Assembly (NCBI GenBank): GCA_021783695.1
Contig: JAJXTO010000001.1
Location: forward strand, 104,823 to 168,822
Length of the DNA: 64,000 nucleotides
Direction: 5' to 3'
DNA from: Pseudomonadota bacterium
Lineage (GTDB): Bacteria; Pseudomonadota; Gammaproteobacteria; Burkholderiales; Burkholderiaceae_C
Position 1 is the first letter of the stretch. Each line of letters starts with the position of its first letter. Positions 6,831-16,042 of the stretch are shown here, in pieces. The notes under the pieces are model-generated. The model worked only from the letters and a program-made list of their open reading frames with translations. It was not told where the DNA came from and searched no databases. The position numbers and the translations under genes were made by a program.

Positions 6831-9818
6831 TCAGGCGCGTTCGAGTTGGCACACGGTGGTCTTGCTTTCCTGCATCATGGTCACAGCGTCATAGCCATAG
6901 GTGGTGGCCGTGTTGACCGCTTCGCCGAGCACGATGGGCGCTGCGCCTTCCGGGTAATACTGGCGCAAATCCTTGCCCTGCCAGTGCCCGGCAAAGTGGA
7001 AGGGGATGAACACAGTGGAGCGATCGACCGCTTCGGTCACCCGTGCCCGCACCTTGATGCGGGCACCCGTGGGCGTGCTCACCCACACATCGTCTCCCTC
7101 GCGAATGTTGCGGTCATTGGCCACCGCGGGATTGACCTGCACGAAGGCAAACTGCTGCAACTCGGCCAGCCAGGGGTTGGAGCGCGTTTCGTCGCCTCCG
7201 CCCTCATATTCGACCAGCCGCCCAGAGGTGAGGATGAGCGGGAATTTCTTGACGATGTCGATGTTCTGATCCTGCACGGTCTTGTAGAGCGTGGGCAGGC
7301 GCCAGAAGGTTTTTTTGTCGTCGTAGGTCGGATACTTGACCACCATGTCGGGCCGCACCGAAAAGAGCGGCTCGCGGTGTTGCGGAATGGGATCGGGAAA
7401 GTTCCACACAACGGCACGGGCCCGGGCGTTGCCGAAGGGATGACAGCCGTGGTTTTTCATCGCCACACGGATGATGCCGCCGGACTGGTCGGTCTTCCAG
7501 TTCTTGCCATCGGCCAGTTTTTTCTCGGCGTCGGTGAGTTCATCCCACCAGCCGAGTTTTTTCAGCAGGGTGGAATCGAACTCGGGGTAGCCGGTCTGGA
7601 TGTCAGCGCCCTTGGAGGCGGAACCGTCTGCTGCCAGCAAGGACTGCCCGTCGCGCTCCACGCCGAAATTGGCGCGGAAATTGCCGCCACCTTCCATGAC
7701 GTTGAGCGAGGTGTCGTACAGATTCGCAGTGCCGGGATGGCGTAACTCGGGCGTGCCGTAACAGGGCCAGGGCAGACCGAAGTACTCGCCGTCGAGCTTG
7801 TAGCCGGTTTCCTTGTCGATACCGCCCCGGGCGCGCAGGGTCTTGACGTCGAACACATGCATATTGCGCATGTGCGCCTTCAGGCGCTCCGGGCTCTGGC
7901 CGGTGTAGCCGATGGTCCAGACGCCGCGGTTGATCTCGCGCAGGATGGACTCGGTCTCTGGCTCCATCATGCCGCCCTTGCCCTGCACCATTTTGTAGTT
8001 CTTCACCAGCTCCTTGCCGAAGCCGAGTTTGTCGGCGAGCTGGGTCATGATCATGTGATCAGTGCGCGACTCGAACATCGGCTCGATCACCTTCTCGCGC
8101 CACTGCAGCGAACGGTTGGACGCCGTCACCGAACCCGAGGTCTCGAACTGCGTGGTGGCAGGCAGCAGATACACCGCGCGCTTCGGGTTGAGTTCGGCAC
8201 CCTCTGCAGGCATGGCCGCCATGGCGGCGGTCGCCGAGGGGTAGGGGTCGATCACGACCAGCAGATCGAGCTTGTTCATGGCCTTTTTCATGTCCAGGCC
8301 GCGGGTCTGCGAATTCGGCGCATGGCCCCAGAAAATGTGAGCCCGCAGATTCGGGCCCTGATCGACCATGTCGTTCGGCGTCAGCACACCGTCGATCCAG
8401 CGCGAAACCGTCATGCCTGGTTTGGTCATCATGCCCGGAGCAAAGCGGCCCTTGATCCACTCATAGTCCACGCCCCAGACCCCGGCATAGTGCTTCCAGG
8501 CACCGTCGATCACGCCGTAGTAACCCGGCAGCGAATCCGGGTTGGGGCCGACGTCAGTGGCGCCCTGCACATTGTCGTGACCGCGGTAGATGTTGGTGCC
8601 GCCGCCGGACTTGCCCACATTGCCCAGCGCGAGCTGCAGGATGCACGAAGCGCGCACGATGGCGTGGCCGATGGTGTGTTGCGTCTGTCCCATGCACCAG
8701 ACAATGGTGCCGGGCTTGTTTTCGTGCAGCATCTTGGCGATGGCAAAAGTGGTGTCGCCGTCAACGCCAGACACCTCCTTGACGGCGTCGGGGTCCCACT
8801 TGGCTAGTACGTCTTCCTTGACCTTGTCCATGCCCCAAACCCGGGCATCGATGTACTGCTGGTCTTCCCAGCCGTTCTTGAAGATGTGATAAAGGATGCC
8901 AAAGACGACTGGCACGTCGGTACCCGAGCGCAGCCGCACATGCATGTCCGCCTTGGCGGCGGTGCGGGTGAAGCGCGGATCGACCACGATCACCTTGCAG
9001 CCGTTTTCCTTGGCATGCAGCAGGTGCAGCATGGACACCGGATGCGCCTCGGCCGCATTCGAGCCGATGAAAAACGCCACCTTGGAGTTGGCCAGGTCGT
9101 TGTACGAATTGGTCATCGCCCCATAGCCCCAGGTATTGGCCACACCGGCCACCGTGGTGGAGTGGCAGATGCGCGCCTGGTGGTCGCAGTTGTTCGTGCC
9201 CCAGAGCGAGACCCATTTGCGCAACAGGTAGGCCTGTTCGTTGTTGTGTTTGCTCGAGCCAACGACAAACAGCGCGTCCGGCCCGCTTTCCTTGCGGATT
9301 TCGAGCAGGCGGTCCGTGATTTCCTGCAGTGCCTGATCCCAGGAGATGCGCTGATACTTGCCGTCGACCCATTTCATGGGATAGCGCAGACGATGATCGC
9401 CGCGGCCGTGGTCGCGCAGCGCAGCGCCCTTGGCGCAGTGCGCGCCAAGGTTGAGCGGCGAATCGAACACTGGATTCTGCCGAACCCACACGCCGTTCTC
9501 CACCATCGCGTCCGAGGCGCAACCGACCGAGCAGTGCGTGCAGACGGTGCGCCGTGTCACCACATTCTTGCTTCCGGCAGAACCGGGCGCTGGCGTGTCC
9601 GCAGCGTCGGCTTTTTTCATCAACTGCAGCTGCGAGCCGACCAGACCGGCCCCCAGTCCCAAACCGACGCCAATGCCGGAACGCCGCAGAAACGTTCGGC
9701 GGTCGATGGTCGGCAAGGCCCGGTTCAGGCTGCGCTTGAGTTGATCGACCCAGATGGTCGAGGTGTCCGCAGACTGGCTTTGGGCATCTTTGCGTTCGGA
9801 TGTACGGGTCAGCAGCAT
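6831..9818 (-). CDS. fdhA: Formate dehydrogenase catalytic (alpha) subunit, Cys type
   Basis: The 995-residue molybdopterin oxidoreductase that oxidises formate to CO2. Residues 38-50 hold a twin-arginine signal (RRTFLRR followed by a Gly-rich hydrophobic run), so the enzyme acts in the periplasm. C93, C96, C100 and C128 bind a [4Fe-4S] cluster. C218 in ARICHSTTVAG occupies the metal-ligand position that is selenocysteine in E. coli FdhF/FdnG, and no in-frame TGA is present. The C-terminal molydopterin-dinucleotide-binding domain is complete. It is the first large gene of the minus-strand operon, 31 bases before fdhB, with GGAG ahead of the ATG. The first ~35 residues before the Tat motif are unusually long and polar. 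Confidence 0.95.
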   Translation of the reverse strand: MLLTRTSERKDAQSQSADTSTIWVDQLKRSLNRALPTIDRRTFLRRSGIGVGLGLGAGLVGSQLQLMKKADAADTPAPGSAGSKNVVTRRTVCTHCSVGCASDAMVENGVWVRQNPVFDSPLNLGAHCAKGAALRDHGRGDHRLRYPMKWVDGKYQRISWDQALQEITDRLLEIRKESGPDALFVVGSSKHNNEQAYLLRKWVSLWGTNNCDHQARICHSTTVAGVANTWGYGAMTNSYNDLANSKVAFFIGSNAAEAHPVSMLHLLHAKENGCKVIVVDPRFTRTAAKADMHVRLRSGTDVPVVFGILYHIFKNGWEDQQYIDARVWGMDKVKEDVLAKWDPDAVKEVSGVDGDTTFAIAKMLHENKPGTIVWCMGQTQHTIGHAIVRASCILQLALGNVGKSGGGTNIYRGHDNVQGATDVGPNPDSLPGYYGVIDGAWKHYAGVWGVDYEWIKGRFAPGMMTKPGMTVSRWIDGVLTPNDMVDQGPNLRAHIFWGHAPNSQTRGLDMKKAMNKLDLLVVIDPYPSATAAMAAMPAEGAELNPKRAVYLLPATTQFETSGSVTASNRSLQWREKVIEPMFESRTDHMIMTQLADKLGFGKELVKNYKMVQGKGGMMEPETESILREINRGVWTIGYTGQSPERLKAHMRNMHVFDVKTLRARGGIDKETGYKLDGEYFGLPWPCYGTPELRHPGTANLYDTSLNVMEGGGNFRANFGVERDGQSLLAADGSASKGADIQTGYPEFDSTLLKKLGWWDELTDAEKKLADGKNWKTDQSGGIIRVAMKNHGCHPFGNARARAVVWNFPDPIPQHREPLFSVRPDMVVKYPTYDDKKTFWRLPTLYKTVQDQNIDIVKKFPLILTSGRLVEYEGGGDETRSNPWLAELQQFAFVQVNPAVANDRNIREGDDVWVSTPTGARIKVRARVTEAVDRSTVFIPFHFAGHWQGKDLRQYYPEGAAPIVLGEAVNTATTYGYDAVTMMQESKTTVCQLERA

Positions 9819-9933
9819 GTCTTCACTCCAGTGTGATGCTGGGGAGCAGGGGATGCGCCGGGCGAAACCCTGGTTTCACAGCCCCGAGGGTTGCGCGGCG
9901 CGCCAGATCGTGTGGATCGCAATGGCCCCGATT

Positions 9934-10176
9934 TCATAGCCGGGTGGTGCGGTAATAGGCGCGAATGTGCTCGGTCAGGCGATAGCCCGCCTGCTGCGTG
10001 GCATCGGCCGGGGGCGCTGTCACGGTCTTGGTCAAGGCCGGTTGCACAGTATCGGCCGCGGCAACTCCAGCGCCAAGAACCGCCGCAGCGACACCCCCCA
10101 TTCCCTGCAGCAGCGATCGGCGCTTGATCCGGTTCGCCGGACCCATTTCATCCAGGGTGGTTTGTTTTGCAGTCAT
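9934..10176 (-). CDS. Formate dehydrogenase region Tat-target small protein
   Basis: An 80-residue protein with a twin-arginine motif (KRRSLLQGMGG) near residue 18, a hydrophobic Ala-rich stretch and a short tail ending HIRAYYRTTRL. It matches the small formate-dehydrogenase-region Tat-target family found just upstream of fdhA in proteobacteria. Its role is unproven. AAGGAG lies seven bases before the ATG. As the first gene after the divergent promoter region it probably leads the fdh transcript, with a 115-bp gap before fdhA. Confidence 0.85.
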   Translation of the reverse strand: MTAKQTTLDEMGPANRIKRRSLLQGMGGVAAAVLGAGVAAADTVQPALTKTVTAPPADATQQAGYRLTEHIRAYYRTTRL

Positions 10177-10275
10177 TCGAGTCTCCTTGCGACATGCCGC
10201 GGCGCCGTGGTTTTGCGCAGACTGTAGTCCAACAGATGCGCACGTTCAAAGTGAATTGTTTCGCTTCAGTACATA

Positions 10276-10295
10276 TTGATTTACTAATAAACCAA
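10276..10295. promoter_or_regulatory. AT-rich dyad between the divergent fdh and cytochrome b units
   Basis: TTGATTTACTAATAAACCAA is an inverted repeat with 8-base arms (7 of 8 pair) around CTAA, in an AT-rich island unlike the flanking GC-rich DNA. It lies just upstream of a -35-like element for the cytochrome b gene and about 100 bases upstream of the fdh operon. It could be a shared operator. It does not match the FNR spacing, and I cannot name the regulator. Confidence 0.4.
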
Positions 10296-10298
10296 TTC

Positions 10299-10327
10299 TT
10301 GCGCTTGCGATTCAAGCAGCCTAATAT
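10299..10327 (+). promoter_or_regulatory. Candidate sigma-70 promoter of the cytochrome b / CCG operon
   Basis: TTGCGC and TAATAT are spaced by 17 bases and end 28 bases before the ATG of the cytochrome b gene. Both boxes are imperfect, and the region is the most AT-rich in this part of the window. Prediction by eye only. Confidence 0.35.
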
Positions 10328-10355
10328 CAAAACCATTACAACGTAAAGGGATTTT

Positions 10356-11033
10356 ATGGACCTCCTGAGCTTGGCGCGCGGCCCGTTGCTTGCTGCCAGC
10401 GTGCTGATCTTCGTGCTTGGCATGCTGTGGCGAACGGTTGGGCTGATCCGTCGCCCGAACAAGCCGGCAAGCTCTGTTCCGCGGCGCACCCATGTGCAAG
10501 GGGCGATCTGGGCCACGGTACTGCGGCACATGCTCCCGCGCATTGGCACCCGCCCGAGCCCGACACTGGCCACCCTCAATCCTTACTTCTATCACGTCGG
10601 CCTGGCGTTTATCGTGTTTGGCTACGCCCCGCATATCGCCTTTGTGCACCGGCATCTGGGCGTGACTTGGCCTGCTTTGCCTGATGCGGTGATGTATCTC
10701 GCCGCTGGCGTCACCATCATCTCCTTGCTCGTGGCGCTTGCCATGCGCCTGATGGACCCGACGCTGCGGCGTATCTCCAGTGCAGATGACTACATCTCCT
10801 GGGGCTTGCTGTTTCTGGTGATTTTCACCGGCATGGCGCTGATCGGCCTGCCGTCCAGCGCCTACGCGGCGCAGGGATATTCAGCAGATCCAAGCCGGCT
10901 GGCCATTCACCTCCTGTCGCTGGAACTGCTGCTGGTGTGGTTCCCATTTGGCAAGTTGTTCCACACCGTGAGCTGGTTTTTCGGTCGCGTCCAGTTCGGC
11001 GCGTTCATGGCGCGGCGGGGAGTTCGGGCATGA
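10356..11033 (+). CDS. NarI/DsrM-like cytochrome b membrane subunit
   Basis: A 225-residue membrane protein with about five helices. Histidines suited to b-haem binding lie in FYHVGLAFIVFG, YAPHIAFVHRHLG, LAIHLLSLELLLVW and KLFHTVSWFFG. It resembles the quinone-interacting cytochromes NarI, DsrM, TmcC and HdrE. It overlaps the following CCG-domain gene by four bases, so the two should form one complex that passes electrons between quinone and the Fe-S partner. It is not a nitrate reductase subunit here, as no narGHJ genes are nearby. AAAGGG precedes the ATG. Confidence 0.82.
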   Translation: MDLLSLARGPLLAASVLIFVLGMLWRTVGLIRRPNKPASSVPRRTHVQGAIWATVLRHMLPRIGTRPSPTLATLNPYFYHVGLAFIVFGYAPHIAFVHRHLGVTWPALPDAVMYLAAGVTIISLLVALAMRLMDPTLRRISSADDYISWGLLFLVIFTGMALIGLPSSAYAAQGYSADPSRLAIHLLSLELLLVWFPFGKLFHTVSWFFGRVQFGAFMARRGVRA

Positions 11034-12382
11034 TGAATCGTGAGATGTATGCGCAGTTCGGCAACGCCGTCGCGCATCTGGCGGAGCAGGCGCCGAAGAT
11101 CGAGATGCCGGATGCGGAGCGCGTGAAGCGCGCCAAGATGATCATGCTGGAAAAAATGGATCGCAACCTTGCGGTCGATCTGGAGTCTTGCGTGCGCTGC
11201 GGGTACTGCGCGGATGCCTGCCAGTTCAGCGTGCAAAACGATGATCCAGACCTCATTCCCACACACAAGCTCGATCTGCTGCGGCGCCTGTGGCGGCGTG
11301 AAGTTGCGCCGCTGTCCTGGCTGTGGAAGCCGTTCACGCAGGACGTGAATGCCGATGACCTGCGGCAGTGGCAGGCGCTGTGCTTCGACAGTTGCACCGA
11401 GTGCGGACGTTGCAGCATGGTCTGCCCCATGGGCATCAACATCGCGCGTGGCGTGAACGTGATGCGCGAAGCGCTTGCTGCAGCAGGTCTCGCGCCCGAT
11501 GAGCTGCGCGCCGTGCAAAGCGAGCAGGATGCTCGCGGCACAGTGTTTGGCGCGGACGCCAGCCATCTCGCCCAGGCGGTTGAAGTGGTGCGCGCCCGTG
11601 GAGTGACCGTGCATCTGGACAAACCCAAGGCCAAGGTGCTGATGCTGACCACGGTGCTCGACATCCTGCTGTTTCAGGATGCGCTCGACGCCACGGCGCG
11701 CGTGCTCAATGCCGCAGGGATGGACTGGACGCTGCGCAGCAATGGCTACGAAGCGGCCAACTTCGGCCTGCTCTCCGGCGTGGAGGAAACTCAAAAGAAG
11801 GCGTCCGAAGCGGTCATCCGCCAGGCCATCGAGGTGGGGGCCGAGATGGTCATCGTGCCCGAATGCGGCCATGCCTACCCCGCCCTGCGCTGGGAAGGAG
11901 CTGAGGTGCATGGTGGCCCGCTGCCATTTCGGGTGTTGGCCATCTCCGAACTCATTGGAGAACTGGTGGAACAAGGCAAGTTGCCGCTGCGCGGCGATGC
12001 CCGCCAGATCCTGATGTTCCATGATGCCTGCAAACTGGGGCGACACGGCGGCGTGTTCGAGCAGCCCCGGCTGGCCCTGCGCGCCACAGGGGCGGAGCTG
12101 CGCGAGGCGCGCGATACCGAAGAAATGAACTGGTGCTGCGGTGGCGGCGCGGGCGGCTTTTTGATCAATCGCGCCGCACCGCTGCGCGCGCAGGCATTCG
12201 CCATCAAGCGCGCACAGGTGGACAACAGCGACGCGCAGGCCATTGTCACGTCCTGCGGGAGTTGTCGGCTCAACTTCCTTGCGGGTGCGGAACAAACGGA
12301 GTGGGACAAGCCCGTGCTCAGCCTGGTCGAACTCATTGCCCAAAACCTCGTGGATCATCCCCTGCCATCGATGGCCTCCTGA
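11030..12382 (+). CDS. DsrK/HdrD-like Fe-S protein with CCG domains
   Basis: A 450-residue cytoplasmic Fe-S protein. Two ferredoxin-type motifs come first: CVRCGYCADAC at residues 54-64 and CTECGRCSMVCP further on. Two cysteine-rich CCG-type regions follow, the second showing DACKLGRHGG, NWCCGGGAGGF and TSCGSCRLNF. This is the layout of HdrD, DsrK and TmcB, which bind an unusual [4Fe-4S] cluster and act on disulfides or thiols. The start is the ATG that overlaps the stop of the cytochrome b gene. The substrate is unknown. Being next to formate dehydrogenase suggests a second quinone-linked electron route, but that is inference. Confidence 0.86.
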   Translation: MMNREMYAQFGNAVAHLAEQAPKIEMPDAERVKRAKMIMLEKMDRNLAVDLESCVRCGYCADACQFSVQNDDPDLIPTHKLDLLRRLWRREVAPLSWLWKPFTQDVNADDLRQWQALCFDSCTECGRCSMVCPMGINIARGVNVMREALAAAGLAPDELRAVQSEQDARGTVFGADASHLAQAVEVVRARGVTVHLDKPKAKVLMLTTVLDILLFQDALDATARVLNAAGMDWTLRSNGYEAANFGLLSGVEETQKKASEAVIRQAIEVGAEMVIVPECGHAYPALRWEGAEVHGGPLPFRVLAISELIGELVEQGKLPLRGDARQILMFHDACKLGRHGGVFEQPRLALRATGAELREARDTEEMNWCCGGGAGGFLINRAAPLRAQAFAIKRAQVDNSDAQAIVTSCGSCRLNFLAGAEQTEWDKPVLSLVELIAQNLVDHPLPSMAS

Positions 12383-12408
12383 TTCAGACTGTGTCCGCGC
12401 ACCAAGAG

Positions 12409-12432
12409 AAAAGCCCGCGCAAGCGGGCTTTT
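12409..12432 (+). terminator. Rho-independent terminator after the cytochrome b / CCG operon
   Basis: A perfect 10-bp stem (AAAAGCCCGC paired with GCGGGCTTTT) with a GCAA loop, 26 bases after the CCG gene stop. The run of A before and T after lets it work in both directions, so it may also serve the convergent transporter gene. Confidence 0.85.
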
Positions 12433-12485
12433 CAGTGTCTGCGAGTCTGTCCCCGGGCGACGAATGCGCCGCGGGGGATGTCCGG

Positions 12486-14147
12486 TCAATCTGCCGCGTA
12501 AATATCGCGGTCTTTGGTTTCCGGCAGGAAGAACAGGCCGATGATGAAGGTGCCCGCAGCAATAATGACGGGGTACCACAGGCCGTAGTAAATATTGCCG
12601 TTCTGCGCCACCAGAGCAAATGAGATGGTGGGCAGCAGCCCGCCGAACCAGCCGTTGCCGATGTGGTAGGGCAGGCTCATCGAGGTGTAGCGGATGCGCG
12701 TGGGGAACAGCTCGACCAGCGCCGCCGCAATCGGCCCGTACACCATGGTGACGAAGATCACCAGCAGCGCCAGAATGGCGACCACCATGGGCGTGTTCAT
12801 CTGCGACGGATCGGCCTTGGCCGGGTAACCCGCTGCCTTGAGCGCAGAGCCGATTTCCTTCTTCAGCGCGGCTTCCTTGGCCTTGAACTCGTCGGCGGGC
12901 AAGTCCTTGGCGCCGACCACGGTGATGGACTTGTCGCCAATCTGGATCACGGCCGGACCGGTGCCGTTTTTGGTTTCATAGTTGGCCGAGTTGGCCGCGA
13001 GCATCTGCTTGGCGATGTCGCAGGACGAGGTGAACTTGGCCGTGCCCGTGGGGTTGAACTGGAAGGTGCACTGCGACGGATCGGCCGTGAGCGTGACGGG
13101 CGAGTTCTGCACCGCCTGATACAGCGCCGGGTTGGCGTAGTGGGTCAATGCCTTGAACAGCGGGAAGTAGGTCAGCGCCGCGATCAGGCAGCCCGCGAGG
13201 ATGATGGGCTTGCGGCCGATCTTGTCCGACAGGGAACCGAACACGATGAAAAACGGGGTGCCGATGAGCAGCGCAGCGGCGATCAGCAGATTGGCGGTCA
13301 CCGCGTCGACCTTGAGCGTCTGCGTCAGGAAGAACAGGGCGTAGAACTGCCCCGTGTACCACACCACGGCTTGCCCGGCGACCAGGCCCAGCAGGGCGAG
13401 GATGACGTACTTCAGATTGCCCCAGCGCGCAAACGCTTCGGTCAGTGGCGCCTTGGACGCCTTGCCGTCCGCCTTCATTTTGATAAAGGCAGGCGATTCA
13501 TTGAGCTTCAGACGGATCCACACCGAAATGCCCAGCAGCAGGATGGACACGAGGAAAGGCACGCGCCAGCCCCATGCATTGAACACCTCTTCACCCAGCA
13601 GGGTACGGGTGCCGAGAATGACCAGCAGCGACAGGAACAGTCCCAGCGTGGCGGTGGTCTGAATCCACGAGGTGTAGGCGCCGCGCTTGCCCTGCGGCGC
13701 ATGCTCGGCCACATAGGTGGCTGCGCCGCCATATTCCCCGCCGAGAGCCAGGCCCTGCAGCAGCCGCAGCGCGATGAGGATGACTGGCGCCGCAGCACCG
13801 ATGGCCGCGTAATTGGGCAACACGCCAACGATGAAGGTCGACAGACCCATGATCAGGATGGTGACCAGAAAGGTGTATTTGCGTCCGATCATGTCGCCCA
13901 GACGACCGAACAGAAGCGCGCCAAACGGCCGCACGATAAAGCCCGCAGCAAACGCCAGCAGGGCGAAGATGAACGCCGATCCGGCATCGAGTCCGGCAAA
14001 GAACTGCTTGGCGATGATGGCCGCCAGCGAACCGTAGAGGTAGAAGTCGTACCACTCGAATACCGTGCCGAGGGAAGAGGCAAAAATCACCTTCTTCTCA
14101 CCCGCCGTCATCGGGCGCGCTTTTGCGCCCATTGCAATGGAAGCCAT
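12486..14147 (-). CDS. MHS-family major facilitator transporter with large periplasmic loop
   Basis: A 553-residue, 12-helix permease of the metabolite:H+ symporter type (ProP/ShiA/KgtP relatives). Evidence includes GTVFEWYDFYLYG at the first helix, RPFGALLFGRLGDMIGRK between helices 2 and 3, and a second GSLSDKIGRK copy after helix 8. Unusually, residues about 334-452 form an extra loop of roughly 120 residues with C360 and C376, which could make a disulfide outside the membrane. The substrate is not predictable. The ATG at 14147 follows AGGAG at good spacing. It is a single gene between two terminators. Confidence 0.88.
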   Translation of the reverse strand: MASIAMGAKARPMTAGEKKVIFASSLGTVFEWYDFYLYGSLAAIIAKQFFAGLDAGSAFIFALLAFAAGFIVRPFGALLFGRLGDMIGRKYTFLVTILIMGLSTFIVGVLPNYAAIGAAAPVILIALRLLQGLALGGEYGGAATYVAEHAPQGKRGAYTSWIQTTATLGLFLSLLVILGTRTLLGEEVFNAWGWRVPFLVSILLLGISVWIRLKLNESPAFIKMKADGKASKAPLTEAFARWGNLKYVILALLGLVAGQAVVWYTGQFYALFFLTQTLKVDAVTANLLIAAALLIGTPFFIVFGSLSDKIGRKPIILAGCLIAALTYFPLFKALTHYANPALYQAVQNSPVTLTADPSQCTFQFNPTGTAKFTSSCDIAKQMLAANSANYETKNGTGPAVIQIGDKSITVVGAKDLPADEFKAKEAALKKEIGSALKAAGYPAKADPSQMNTPMVVAILALLVIFVTMVYGPIAAALVELFPTRIRYTSMSLPYHIGNGWFGGLLPTISFALVAQNGNIYYGLWYPVIIAAGTFIIGLFFLPETKDRDIYAAD

Positions 14148-14487
14148 GCTCAAGTCTCCTGTGTGTGGACATGGGCGTGGCGCTGCTCCCCAAGGCCCGC
14201 AACGCAACGCATCAACCCTGCGGCGCCGATTTGTTACAGGGCGTCACGAGGATGACGGATTGTTTTCAGGCTAGCTGACCATGCGCTGACAGCGGCACCG
14301 ATCGAAATCTAGGGAAATCACTGAGCTGCGACGCAGCAATTCCGTCGTTTCCCGCCGGGATCAAGCAATCCTGCTAGGGATCTCGCACACGATAAAAGAT
14401 TGTTGCATGGCAGCATTGCGGTTTTCGGGCCAGATCGCGGGAACAAAAAAACCGGCCAGAGGCCGGTTTTCAAGTGTGGCGAAACGC
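14148..14487. other. Intergenic region between transporter and rhodanese genes
   Basis: About 340 bases without a recognisable gene. It should contain the transporter promoter. Its left end has the transporter ribosome binding site and its right end the rhodanese terminator hairpin. Short open frames here show no protein-like composition. Confidence 0.6.
14448..14470 (-). terminator. Rho-independent terminator of the rhodanese gene
   Basis: A 10-bp perfect stem (AAAACCGGCC and its complement) with a 3-base loop, 18 bases past the rhodanese stop. On the minus strand it is followed by a run of T residues. Confidence 0.88.
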
Positions 14488-15462
14488 TCAGCCCGGCAGA
14501 CCGACGGTCGGGTTGCCGAGGTTGGTCCACTCGTTCATCGAACCGGCGTAGAGCTTGGAATTCTTGTTGCCCAGAATTTCATGCACCACGAACCACGCGC
14601 CAGAGGCCAGGTGGCCGGTGTTGCAGTAGGTGGTGGTGGGCGCGTTGTCGCTGATGTTGAAGTCGTGGAAGATTTTCTTGTAGTCCGCCGCGCTCATGAA
14701 CATGGCAGCGCCGTGGTCGTCCTTGACGATGGCGTCGATCGGGAAGGTCTTGGCGCCCGGCAGGTGGCCTGCGGTCTTGTTGATCGGCTTCTTGGCGATG
14801 CCCAGGTATTGCGCCGTCGGGCGGGCGTCGATGTACTGCTCGGTACCGCTCTTGAGGCCTTCCTTGACATCGCTCAGACCCGCCAGCAGCGCCTTGTCTT
14901 CGCCGGTGGCTTTCCAGTTGCCGACGGTCTTGGGCGTGGGCTTGATGCTCACCGGGAAACCAGCGTTGATCCAGGCGTTGGTGCCACCATTGAGGATGGC
15001 AATCTGGTCTGCGGGCACGCCAAAATAGCGCATCTGGAAGTACAGGCGGGTGCCGCGATCCATGGCGAACACGGCATTGCCGGTGGGCACGATGACGTAA
15101 GGCTTGCCGCTGTTGACGCCGGCGGCGTCGAGCACCTTGGCGAAGTAGTCGGCCGTGGGCATCATGGCCTTGAGCTTGACGCCATCGACCGTGCGCTCTT
15201 CGCGGATGTCATTGAAGTTCACCAGATCGGCACCGGCGATGTGGCCGCCGCTTTTCTTGACGAAATGGTCTTTGCCCAGGACCGGCTCTTCATCGTAGGC
15301 CTTCATGCTGCCGCCGCCGCGGATGTCGATGACGGTCACTTCGTTCAGGTGGGCCTTCAGCCACTGGGGTGTGACCAGCGGGCCGGGCACGTTGGCGGCG
15401 AAGGCGGCGTGGGCAGCGCCCAGTCCGATGGCTGCGGCGATCAGGGTTTTAGCAAGTTTCAT
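14488..15462 (-). CDS. Exported tandem-domain rhodanese (thiosulfate sulfurtransferase)
   Basis: A 324-residue protein with a Sec signal peptide (cleavage about residue 23, AAFA) and two rhodanese domains. The N-terminal domain (residues ~27-175) lacks a catalytic cysteine. The C-terminal one has C280 in the loop CNTGHLASG, the only cysteine in the protein. This is the SseA/thiosulfate:cyanide sulfurtransferase layout, but placed in the periplasm. In sulfur-oxidising relatives such a protein could move sulfane sulfur outside the inner membrane; that role is inferred. GAGGAG lies just before the ATG. It is monocistronic with its own terminator. Confidence 0.92.
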   Translation of the reverse strand: MKLAKTLIAAAIGLGAAHAAFAANVPGPLVTPQWLKAHLNEVTVIDIRGGGSMKAYDEEPVLGKDHFVKKSGGHIAGADLVNFNDIREERTVDGVKLKAMMPTADYFAKVLDAAGVNSGKPYVIVPTGNAVFAMDRGTRLYFQMRYFGVPADQIAILNGGTNAWINAGFPVSIKPTPKTVGNWKATGEDKALLAGLSDVKEGLKSGTEQYIDARPTAQYLGIAKKPINKTAGHLPGAKTFPIDAIVKDDHGAAMFMSAADYKKIFHDFNISDNAPTTTYCNTGHLASGAWFVVHEILGNKNSKLYAGSMNEWTNLGNPTVGLPG

Positions 15463-16042
15463 TTGGCTCCTCACAGGGTGAAAGATTCGCCGATCTCGAC
15501 GGTCAGCGATAAGGTGGCGCCGCACTCCCTGGTCGGGTTCGCGGCATTGCATGTCCCGTCTGCGACAAAGCGGCGCAGACGGTCAGACATTCGACAGATG
15601 TTGTGCTGCACGCTGCGCAGCGGTACGCGCTGCAAGACGTCTCCACGGTCCATTTTTGTTGTCATCAGCGCCCTGGCCTGCAATGGCATCGCCACGGCGC
15701 ACTCCCTGCTCAATGGGGCGGCGGCGTCCGGGGTACAACCGAATACCGCCTGGCCAAGCTTCACGGCAACGAGGAGCAAAACCTGGGTGACTGCACTTTA
15801 TGCAGTTGTGGGCGCGGAAACTAGGGCCAGTATGTATCAACTGTGACCTGGCGTTTCTGCAGTTGTGAAGCCCCGCGGCACGACGATGGTGTGAAAAATC
15901 TCACGCTTTGCCGCATGCAAGCGTAAAGCGCCCCGCACATTGCTCGACCGTAGGGATCCCACTTTTTTAAAGTGTCCTCAGTGTTGGCGGGAAGGCCCGC
16001 GGCGCGATCCGTTCACCAACCGAATCAGACAAAAGGAAAATC
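15463..16042. other. 580-bp intergenic region between rhodanese and CZB genes
   Basis: Promoters of two divergent genes must lie here. I see a 10-bp direct repeat TGCAGTTGTG at 15801 and 15858 and a small hairpin (CACTTT/AAAGTG) around 15960. Several short open frames are present, but none has a ribosome binding site or a protein pattern I recognise. Confidence 0.55.

Noticed and set aside
15471..15779. A 102-codon minus-strand open frame just upstream of the rhodanese gene
   Set aside because: No ribosome binding site, odd composition and no recognisable motif; it would fill the rhodanese promoter region.
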